DNA of 64,000 nt. Source: Myxococcaceae bacterium (GTDB lineage Bacteria > Myxococcota > Myxococcia > Myxococcales > Myxococcaceae). Below, piece after piece: positions 57,532 through 64,000 of this stretch. The stretch spans positions 1 to 64,000 of the forward strand of contig JAEUJQ010000045.1 of NCBI GenBank assembly GCA_016793095.1, read 5' to 3'. The translations under genes were made by a program, and so were the position numbers. The notes below the pieces were generated by a model, which made no database searches, was not told where the DNA came from, and worked only from the letters and a program-made list of their open reading frames with translations. Positions within the stretch are counted from its first letter, which is position 1; every line of letters begins with the position of its first letter.

Positions 57532-58269
57532 TCAGGGGGCTGGCTGGCGCTCGTTCTGCGGCGGCTGAACGGCCTCGGGCGGCAGCGGGTGTTCGCCCGA
57601 CAGCCGCTTCACCCGCAGGGCCTCTTCGTTGAGCCGCTGCTCGCGGCGCGCGCGCCACCGGCTGACGAGGAAGGTCACACCGCCGATGAGGACGAGCGCG
57701 ATCAGCACGTTCCGCTGGCCGTGCTTGATCGCGGCGATCAACGAGTCGAGCTCTCCGCCGAACTTGAAGCCGAGGTAGACGAAGATCGGGGCCGAGCCGA
57801 GCGCTGCGATCGAGTCGTAGACGAGAAATCGCGAGTACCTCATGCCCACGGAGCCGGCCGTGAAGTACGTGACCGCCCGTACGCCGGGGAGGAACCGCGC
57901 GAGCATGATGATCTTCTCACCGTGCTTCTTGAAGAGCTGCTCGACGCGCGCGCGCTTCTCGGGCGTCACGATGCGCCCGAACAGGCCTTTGGGGCGCTCT
58001 CCTTCGAGCCCCGGCTGACCCACCTTCGAGCCCAGCCGCCGGCCGAAGAAGAAGATCATCGAGTCCCCGATGATGATGCCCAGGTAGCCCGTCAGCATCA
58101 TCAGCTCGAGCCGGGCCTTGCCGTCGTGGACGAGGTAGCCGCCGAGGATCAGCGACACGTCTTCCGGCAGCGGCAGCCCCAGCCCGCAGACGAAGAGAAT
58201 GCCGAACACCACGCCGTAGGCGAGCCACCCACTGGCGCCGCCGACGAGGTTGAAGAGGAAGCTCTCCAA
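57532..58269 (-). CDS. DedA family membrane protein
   Basis: 245 aa. GLGLPLPEDVSLILGGYL, GDSMIFFFGRRLG and ARFLPGVRAVTYFTAG are the DedA/SNARE-associated signatures (the last with the conserved Arg and Gly residues). Four to five transmembrane segments; C-terminal 40 residues are soluble. DedA proteins move undecaprenyl phosphate or phospholipids across the inner membrane. TTG start with GGAG 7 bp upstream. Last gene of the long minus-strand run. Confidence 0.93.
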   Translation of the reverse strand: MESFLFNLVGGASGWLAYGVVFGILFVCGLGLPLPEDVSLILGGYLVHDGKARLELMMLTGYLGIIIGDSMIFFFGRRLGSKVGQPGLEGERPKGLFGRIVTPEKRARVEQLFKKHGEKIIMLARFLPGVRAVTYFTAGSVGMRYSRFLVYDSIAALGSAPIFVYLGFKFGGELDSLIAAIKHGQRNVLIALVLIGGVTFLVSRWRARREQRLNEEALRVKRLSGEHPLPPEAVQPPQNERQPAP

Positions 58270-58293
58270 ACGGTCACTCCAGGCGAGCTTCGA

Positions 58294-59298
58294 CTACTTC
58301 TTCGGGCCAGGCCGGCTGGCCTCGACCTTCTGGAGCGCGTCGATCACCCAGCCCTCCAGCGGCTTGCCGTCTTCGAACATGCGCGCGACCGACTTGAGGC
58401 CGAAGTAGCCGCGGTTGGCGGCGGCGTCCCAGGCGGCGTCGTTGGCGTCCATGGCCTTCATGGCGACCGCGAGGGTGAAGAGGGCGGTCGCGTAGTCCTG
58501 CACGTTCTGTTCGGTCGCGCCGGCGAGCTGCGCCTCACGCAGCACGACCGCGCCGCCGGCCCAGCCCCCCACCTTCTTCGAGACGGCGGGCTCGATCGAC
58601 AGGCGGGCGAACTCGCGCACCAGGCCCTCGACGTTCGGCTTCTCGGACGGACCGACGATCAGGTACGCCTCGCCGCTGTCGCCCGCGACCGCCCGCACCG
58701 TGTCCTGGGCGTCGAGCAGGTTGACGACCAGCAGCGCCTCCTGGGTCTCTGGCGTCTTGAGGGTCGCCCGCGCCTTGAGCAGCGGCCCGTCGAGCACGGG
58801 CAGGTACGCCTTGAGCGCCTTGCGGTAGTCGCCCTGCACCTGCCCCATCAGCTCGTCGAGCTTCCACCCCGTCCACGCCTTCTGCAGCACCGCCTCGAGG
58901 CCCTTCAGATCCTGCAGGTCCTTCGACTTCGGGCCCGCGTTGAACGGCGGCTGGGCGGTGGCGACGACGTACCCGAGGTAGCGGCGCAGCGGCACCTGAT
59001 GCGACTCGAAGAAGGCGTCTGCGGCCTTCCGGACCTCGGGGTCGCCGCCGATCACCCGCCCGCGCACCGCCTGACGAACGGGGTGGTAGACGACCTTGGG
59101 GATCGGATCCTTCCGGGTCACCGGGCCCTGGTCGAAGCCCATCGCGTTGAAGATCGCGAAGAGCGCGAAGATGCGCTCGTCGTTCCGCAGCTCCACGCCT
59201 TCGCCCGTATAGAGGCTCGCGAACCAGTCGCCCTGAGACGCGGCGACGGCAGGGGTGGAGAGGAGAGCCGCAGCCACTGCGGGGACGAGAGCGCGCAT
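58294..59298 (-). CDS. Secreted protein of unknown function
   Basis: 334 aa from ATG 59298 (GAGGT upstream). Signal peptide ends AVAASQ. Helical mature protein containing FALFAIFNAMGFDQGP, FFESHQVPLRRYLGYVV and LLDAQDTVRAVAGDSGEAYLIVGPSE; a metallopeptidase-like role is possible but no HExxH is present. I do not recognise the family. Lies between a cyclic-nucleotide-binding gene (63 bp) and DedA (24 bp) on the same strand. Confidence 0.75.
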   Translation of the reverse strand: MRALVPAVAAALLSTPAVAASQGDWFASLYTGEGVELRNDERIFALFAIFNAMGFDQGPVTRKDPIPKVVYHPVRQAVRGRVIGGDPEVRKAADAFFESHQVPLRRYLGYVVATAQPPFNAGPKSKDLQDLKGLEAVLQKAWTGWKLDELMGQVQGDYRKALKAYLPVLDGPLLKARATLKTPETQEALLVVNLLDAQDTVRAVAGDSGEAYLIVGPSEKPNVEGLVREFARLSIEPAVSKKVGGWAGGAVVLREAQLAGATEQNVQDYATALFTLAVAMKAMDANDAAWDAAANRGYFGLKSVARMFEDGKPLEGWVIDALQKVEASRPGPKK

Positions 59299-59361
59299 GA
59301 CCTCGTGGGTAACCCACCCCACCCCGACGTTCAAGGAGCGACGACAGCCGGTCGGGCGGCG

Positions 59362-59814
59362 TCAGACCTTGACCAGGGTCTTCAGGGCGTCCTTCGTGGT
59401 GATGATCTTCTGGCCGAAGGTGGTGCAGATCGCCATCAGCAGCTTGATGCAGGCTTGCGGCTTCACGCCCATCAGCTTCTGGAAGTCCGCCTGGCGGATC
59501 TCGAAGGCCGTCACCGGCGTCACGGCGGTCGCGGTGCACTGGCGTTGACCGGCGGTGATGAGCGAGAGCTCTCCGAGCCAGTCGCCGGGCCCCAGCTCGC
59601 CCATGGCCAGCTCGGCGCCCTTGTCGTTCTTCGTGGTGAGCGCGACCCGCCCCTCACCGAGGACGATGAGGGTGTCGCTCACCATGTTCTCGACGAAGAG
59701 CGGGGTCCCCTGGGGGTAGGCTCGCGGCGACGCGATCTGAGCGAGGATGCCGATCCCCGTGTCGGTGAAGCCAGAGAGCAGCGGGCTCGCACGAAGTGCG
59801 GCGGCGGCGTCCAT
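59362..59814 (-). CDS. Cyclic nucleotide-binding domain protein
   Basis: 150 aa from ATG 59814 (GTG 59832 in frame upstream). Single cNMP-binding domain: YPQGTPLFVENMVSDTLIVL, then GELGPGDWLGELSLI and RQCTATAVTPV where the phosphate-binding cassette lies. No DNA-binding helix-turn-helix is attached, so it is a sensor or regulatory subunit rather than a CRP-type regulator. 56 bp after the caspase-fold gene. Confidence 0.9.
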   Translation of the reverse strand: MDAAAALRASPLLSGFTDTGIGILAQIASPRAYPQGTPLFVENMVSDTLIVLGEGRVALTTKNDKGAELAMGELGPGDWLGELSLITAGQRQCTATAVTPVTAFEIRQADFQKLMGVKPQACIKLLMAICTTFGQKIITTKDALKTLVKV

Positions 59815-59870
59815 TGGTGGATGACCTAGCACGAGATCGCGGGCGCTTCCCCAATTCCCTTCAGTTGCTT

Positions 59871-61139
59871 TCAGTGGCGCTTCACGACGAGCCCGAGGAC
59901 GTCGTCACCGAGGCGGGCCTGCTCGGCCGTGGGCCTGAGGAGCACCACGGTCTCTCCCTCGATGGCCAGCACCAGGCGCACGGCGGCGTCGAGCTTCTCG
60001 AGGGTGGCGGCGGTCACCGCCCGGTGCTCACACACCTGCTGCAGCGCGGGCTGAAGTCGCTGGCGCAGCGACTCGAGGAGCGGGAGCGGCGAGGCCAGCG
60101 CGATGGCGGGACAGCCTGCGGGCGGTTGGGCGAGGCGGATGAGGTTGGCGGAGCCGGCGCGCGCCGTGAGCTGCCCCTCGTCGACGAGGCCGAACCCCGA
60201 GGCGGGAACGGAGACCCGGCCTTCCTTGCGCCGGCCTTCCCGCTCGAGCTCGACGAGCCACTCGCCCGTGGGCACCAGCAGCTTCTCCGCCGCGGGCCGC
60301 ACTGCCGAGAGCACCACGTCGCGGCTCGACGGGTCCCGCAGCACGAGCCGCTCCACGCCGGGAGGGACGAGCAGCCCCGGCCCATCGCCGAGGCGCGTCA
60401 CCACGATCTCGCCGTAGCCCGACAGGCGCATCGCCCAGCCGGGGTGCTGGCCGCTCTCCCCGCCGGCGGTGCGCTCGTAGGCAAACCGGTAGGCCTCGTC
60501 CAACGACACGGCCCCGTCGAGCGTGACGTCGGCGGCGCCGCGCAGCCCGGCCACCAGGTGCTGGGTGAAGACGCTGCCCCGGAGCTGCCCGGCCTCGAGC
60601 GAGGGCTCCGACGCGGCGCTCGAGGTGATGAAGGCGTCACCCTGAACGGTGAGGCGATCTTCGGCCTCGATGGTGAAGCTGGGCGCCTCCTTCGCGGCGG
60701 TCTCGATCAGCCCCGATGACTGGCACGCATCGACGATGGTGACGCGGGCCTTCGCGCCGGTCGCGGTGACGCGGCGCTTGAGCTCCTTCCAGCGCACCTG
60801 CTCGCCGCCTGGCAGGAGGCCGTCCTCGGCCGTCGCGTGCGTCGAGACGTAGACGAAGAGCAGCGTCTGGGGATCCTGCTTCGCCTCGTGCTTCGCCCAC
60901 TCGAGCGCCGCGAACAGCTCGGCGATCGGCCGGCCTCGCAGCAGCCGCACCCTGCCCGGCTCGACCTGCCCGGCCTCGACGAAGACCCTGGCGACGCGGG
61001 AGGCGTCCTGTTCGGCATAGCGCAGCGGCGCGCGCGGGCCGCCGCCGCCGTTGTGGCCGTAGACGATCGCGAGCCGCTTCACGCCCGCGAACGCCGGCGT
61101 CGGAGCGAGGATCAGGGCGAGCCAGAGAGCCGTTCGCAT
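59871..61139 (-). CDS. Secreted caspase-fold (C14) peptidase
   Basis: 422 aa from ATG 61139. Signal peptide ends TPAFAG, unusual for caspase-like proteins. The p20-like core has the catalytic dyad: His101 in VYVSTHA (in place of SGHG) and Cys139 in VTIVDACQSSG. RYAEQDASRVARVF is the expected first helix. The C-terminal 200 residues are beta-rich (VERLVLRDPSSRDVVLSAV) then helical. Its start overlaps the end of the DUF4145-TPR gene by 28 nt. Probably processes periplasmic or secreted targets; none identified. Confidence 0.85.
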   Translation of the reverse strand: MRTALWLALILAPTPAFAGVKRLAIVYGHNGGGGPRAPLRYAEQDASRVARVFVEAGQVEPGRVRLLRGRPIAELFAALEWAKHEAKQDPQTLLFVYVSTHATAEDGLLPGGEQVRWKELKRRVTATGAKARVTIVDACQSSGLIETAAKEAPSFTIEAEDRLTVQGDAFITSSAASEPSLEAGQLRGSVFTQHLVAGLRGAADVTLDGAVSLDEAYRFAYERTAGGESGQHPGWAMRLSGYGEIVVTRLGDGPGLLVPPGVERLVLRDPSSRDVVLSAVRPAAEKLLVPTGEWLVELEREGRRKEGRVSVPASGFGLVDEGQLTARAGSANLIRLAQPPAGCPAIALASPLPLLESLRQRLQPALQQVCEHRAVTAATLEKLDAAVRLVLAIEGETVVLLRPTAEQARLGDDVLGLVVKRH

Positions 61140-62371
61140 TCCGCCTTCGCCTTCTCGACCCCCAGGGTCGCGGCCCTGCACGCGTCGGACTTCGCCAGAC
61201 CGTGATCGCCCTTGAGCTGCGCGATGCCGGCGCGAACGAGGAAGGCGTCGCCGAAGTCCGGGTAGTCCGCGAGCAGGTGATCGAGCTTGTCCCTCGCGGA
61301 GTCGAGATCGCCGGACTGCACGTACATGAGCGCGAGGTTGAAGCGGGCGTTCACGAAGGTGGGGGTGGCGGCGATCGCGGCGAGGAAGTGCTTGCGCGCC
61401 TGCTCGTAGTCCTTCTGCGCGAGCGCGGCCCGGCCGGCCAGGTTCGACGCGGCGGCGAACCCGGGACAGGCGAGGGCCTTGTCGAGCGCCGGGTGCCGTG
61501 AACGATCCTTCTCGAAGGTGGCGCGGGCGAGCAGGTAGGCGGACTCGGGGTTGGCATCCACCACGCCGAGGGCTGTGGCGTCGGTGGCGATGGCTGCGAG
61601 CCGGGGCGCGTCCTCCACGCGACGGCACGAGGCCGGCGGGAGCGGCTCCCGCCACGACGTGTAGAGCGTGTCGAGGCCAGCGAACGGGGTCAGCTCGATG
61701 GCCTTCGGCGCCCCACCTCCTCCGGTGCGCGTGCCCGACGGCTGGGGCGCGCGGGTCACCAGGAAGCCGACCCCGAGCGCCGCCACGAGCCCGATGGCCC
61801 CCAGGAGGATCGGGAGCGGCCCCCGGCTCGGCGTCGCCGGGCTGACAGGCGCGGGAGCGGGTGCAGCCGTCTGGTGCACCGGCGGCGCCCCCGGCTGCGT
61901 GGACGGCACCGGCGGAGTGCGCCCCGTCGGCTCGAGCACGACGCCCCGCTTCTGGGCGTACCAGCCCAGCACGGCCAGCATCGAGTTCAGCGAGGCGACG
62001 ACCTCTTCTTTGCCGACGGCCACGCCCGCGTCCTGAAGGCTCCCGGAGTGATCGTGGGACGACAGGTTGCCCCACGCCTGCACGGTGCCCATGTGCGCGA
62101 GGATGGTGGTGGGCACCACCCCGGTGTTCGCCTGCTGCCGGAACTTCGTGATCAGCTCGTCCAGCATCGCCTTGCCGGGCGTCTGCTTGAGCTCTTCGGT
62201 GACGAGCGAGCGCAGCAGCGCCTCGAGCACCAGGCGCGCGTTCTGCATCACGCCCTTGAAGTCCCCTGCCCGCCCGCGGCTCACCATCGCCTCGAGATCG
62301 CTCTGCAGGCGGCCGAAGTGCGGCGCGTAGGACGACAGGCGGTTCAGCAGCGGTTCGAGCTCGACGGCCAT
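61112..62371 (-). CDS. DUF4145-like/TPR membrane protein
   Basis: 419 aa. N-terminal cytosolic domain (about 1-135; ARLVLEALLRSLVTEEL, MGTVQAWGNLSSHDHSG) resembles the DUF4145/abortive-infection-type helical domain; Pro/Ala linker (150-185); one transmembrane helix (186-206, PILLGAIGLVAALGVGFLV); then a periplasmic TPR-like part (300-410, DYEQARKHFLAAIAATPTFV). Starts 4 bp after the CsgG-like stop. It could link a cytosolic signal to the secreted caspase-fold protein. Confidence 0.8.
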   Translation of the reverse strand: MAVELEPLLNRLSSYAPHFGRLQSDLEAMVSRGRAGDFKGVMQNARLVLEALLRSLVTEELKQTPGKAMLDELITKFRQQANTGVVPTTILAHMGTVQAWGNLSSHDHSGSLQDAGVAVGKEEVVASLNSMLAVLGWYAQKRGVVLEPTGRTPPVPSTQPGAPPVHQTAAPAPAPVSPATPSRGPLPILLGAIGLVAALGVGFLVTRAPQPSGTRTGGGGAPKAIELTPFAGLDTLYTSWREPLPPASCRRVEDAPRLAAIATDATALGVVDANPESAYLLARATFEKDRSRHPALDKALACPGFAAASNLAGRAALAQKDYEQARKHFLAAIAATPTFVNARFNLALMYVQSGDLDSARDKLDHLLADYPDFGDAFLVRAGIAQLKGDHGLAKSDACRAATLGVEKAKAECERLSGSP

Positions 62372-62375
62372 GGGC

Positions 62376-63056
62376 TCACTTTGCCAGCGCCGCGAGATCG
62401 AGGCGCGCGAGAATGAAGTCCGGCTGCTCCGCCACCACCTGGTTGAGCAGCGTCTTCGCCTTCTCCTTGTCCTTCTCGTCCTTCGCTGACAGGGCCTGGC
62501 CGTACTTCACCGCCGTCTCCAGCTTGAGCTTCACGGCCTTCTTCGGCGGCGCGGCGAGGGTCAGCTTCGCGGTGTCAGCGAGCCCGGCGATCAGCTTCGC
62601 CGCCACCACCTGTTCGCCCTCCAGCACGTCTTCGGACGTCACCTTCGCCCGCGCGGTGACGACGATCTTCAAGTCGGACAGCCGGAACACCTTCGCCTCG
62701 AGCAGCAGCGCGTCCTTCGATGGCCGCAGGATCGTGCCCGCCACCTGGTAGTGCGCGCCGACCATGCCGCCCACCTGCACCGCCGTCTTCTGATCGAAGT
62801 TCTTCGTGGACTGCAGCTTGAGCTCCTTCATCGCGTCTTCGATGCGGGCGCGCTCGACGACGTCGACGCTCCCCGCGCCGACGAGATCGGTGATCAGCAT
62901 CTCGGCCAGGCCCTTGCGGAACATGGTGAGGTCGCCCAGCTTGTCATCGACGTCGAAGTAGAGGACGGCGACGACAGGCCGCCCCGCGCCCGCGTCGGGT
63001 TGGGCGAGGGACGACGCCGCGAGGGTGAGCGCCGCGAGGGAAGCAAGCCGTGTCAT
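62376..63056 (-). CDS. CsgG/FlgO-like secreted protein
   Basis: 226 aa. Signal peptide ends SSLAQ. VVAVLYFDVDDKLGDL, RKGLAEMLITDLVGAGSVDVVERARIEDAMKELKLQ and VGAHYQVAGTIL fit the CsgG/FlgO-type domain (about 25-150), which makes periplasmic or outer-membrane assemblies. The C-terminal 60 residues form a TPR-like helical pair. No lipobox Cys, unlike true CsgG. First gene of the minus-strand run; divergent from the gene at 63118. Confidence 0.8.
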   Translation of the reverse strand: MTRLASLAALTLAASSLAQPDAGAGRPVVAVLYFDVDDKLGDLTMFRKGLAEMLITDLVGAGSVDVVERARIEDAMKELKLQSTKNFDQKTAVQVGGMVGAHYQVAGTILRPSKDALLLEAKVFRLSDLKIVVTARAKVTSEDVLEGEQVVAAKLIAGLADTAKLTLAAPPKKAVKLKLETAVKYGQALSAKDEKDKEKAKTLLNQVVAEQPDFILARLDLAALAK

Positions 63057-63117
63057 GGGTTCGTTCTACCCCTATGCTCGCGCGCCACCAACGCGCCCCG
63101 AGCGCCGATGGAGCGGA

Positions 63118-64000
63118 ATGGACCCTGCCCTGCGGAAGACCGTCGACGCGCTGTTCGACCCGGCCCGGGTGACGTGGAGCTTCGTCAGACCCAACCCCGG
63201 AGACGAGCCCGGCGCGCAGGAATTCTTCGTCGGCTGCGGCACCCGCGAGGCCGGGCGGGACGCGCACCCGCGCATGCTGAACTGGAAGCTGCCGCAGTGG
63301 CGGGGCGCGAACCTGCGCTCGTCCACTGAGGCGGTGGCGGCGAGCGCCGGCGTGCTCGATGGCGGGGGCGTGCCCGTCACCTTCCGCTCGCACGAGGCCA
63401 CCTTCGACGTCACCGTCGGGGTGCTGCTCGCCGCGCACCGGCTGCTCCACAAGGCGTGGCCCCCGGGCATGGCGGCGCTCGTCGAGTACGTCAGCGAGTG
63501 GGAGCAGGGCCGCACCGAGGCCGCGGGGCCGTACGATCGCGCGCTCGCGTCGGTCTTCTACGCGTCGATGCACGTCTTCAGATCGACCGGCAGCGCGCGC
63601 CCGCTCATCGAGCTGATCGCCGAGGTGCTGTCCCTCGACCCGTCGCCCGCCGACCTCGCCACCCTGCCCGCGGCGCTGGTCCCCGCGCGCGTCACGCGGC
63701 GCCTCAAGGCCGACGCCGATCTGTACCGCACCGAGCTGTCGCGGGCGTGGAAGGTGCAGCTCGATCTGCCGCTCGATCAGTCGGCTGAGGCGGCCTACCG
63801 GCGCATCGACGCGCTCTTCCTCTCGTCACCGCAGGACGTGACGGTGCTGAAGCTGCTCGCCCGGCCCGACGCGCAGGCCTCGACGTACGGGCGCGGCTTC
63901 GAGCTGATGGCGGTGCACGCGCCGAACGAGCCACAGGCCTGGGGCCGGCACACCATCTCGATCCCGCCCGAGAGCCCCGGCTCGCTCGCCGATCTCGCGC
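63118..64000 (+). CDS. Unknown protein, truncated by window edge
   Basis: At least 294 aa, open to the window end. Starts MDPALRKTVDALFDPARV, with GGAGCGGA just before the ATG. No signal peptide or membrane segment. Mixed alpha/beta with an N-terminal part rich in Trp/Arg (WKLPQWRGAN). No family recognised. The frame keeps strong third-position G/C bias throughout, so it is a real gene. Confidence 0.75.
   Translation, partial: MDPALRKTVDALFDPARVTWSFVRPNPGDEPGAQEFFVGCGTREAGRDAHPRMLNWKLPQWRGANLRSSTEAVAASAGVLDGGGVPVTFRSHEATFDVTVGVLLAAHRLLHKAWPPGMAALVEYVSEWEQGRTEAAGPYDRALASVFYASMHVFRSTGSARPLIELIAEVLSLDPSPADLATLPAALVPARVTRRLKADADLYRTELSRAWKVQLDLPLDQSAEAAYRRIDALFLSSPQDVTVLKLLARPDAQASTYGRGFELMAVHAPNEPQAWGRHTISIPPESPGSLADLA

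Overview
The window is GC-rich DNA with strong G/C bias at third codon positions and reads as a chromosome segment from a myxobacterium (Myxococcota, probably the Myxococcus/Cystobacter side). The signs are a gliding-motility (Glt/Nfs-type) operon, a type II IPP isomerase/mevalonate operon, many secreted TPR proteins, numerous Cys-rich or repeat-bearing lipoproteins, and C-terminal AgmX/PglI-type TonB domains. I could not run searches. Family names rest on motifs and on remembered family sequences.

Layout. 1-135: 3' end of a group II intron (domains V and VI), directly abutting a lysine-fermentation dehydrogenase gene (kdd, 137-1186). 1196-2281: beta-carbonic anhydrase and a DsrE-like protein on the minus strand. 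2406-6750: mevalonate operon fni-mvaA-mvk-mvaD. 6906-12833: a predicted Fur-controlled operon of an imelysin lipoprotein, a DUF4856-like lipoprotein, a full-length vitamin K-dependent gamma-carboxylase homologue and a TonB receptor. 12938-19621: lipoproteins, a transglutaminase-like membrane protein, a degenerate PLP-enzyme homologue and a CBS protein. 19864-20535: a ribosomal protein L3 gene standing apart from any S10 operon. 20577-34932: a surface/motility block with a Cys-rich lipoprotein, a CglB-like VWA lipoprotein and gltA- to gltG-like genes in order, closed by a strong terminator. 35143-38205: acyl-CoA dehydrogenase, an unknown gene and meaB.

At 38516-38543 lies a good match to a chromosomal dif (XerC/XerD) site, flanked by a 164-bp decayed duplication of the meaB 3' end. 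Gene orientation changes around it: by my count 25 plus and 5 minus genes to the left, 8 plus and 15 minus to the right. This fits a replichore boundary.

Right of dif: a minus-strand operon (TPR protein, NamZ-like muramidase, degenerate phosphoesterase, nadD, PilZ), then an ArsP/SO_0444-type permease with a small thioredoxin-like protein, mutS2-dus, rnr, an outer-membrane barrel, and a histone-H1-tailed protein. Next come moeA, ribA and a metallo-beta-lactamase-fold protein. A minus-strand run follows (CsgG/FlgO-like protein, DUF4145-TPR membrane protein, secreted caspase-fold protein, cyclic-nucleotide-binding protein, unknown secreted protein, DedA). The last gene runs off the right edge.

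The three items most worth attention are the VKGC-imelysin-TonB operon, the consolidated CglB+Glt operon, and the dif site with its adjacent decayed duplication.
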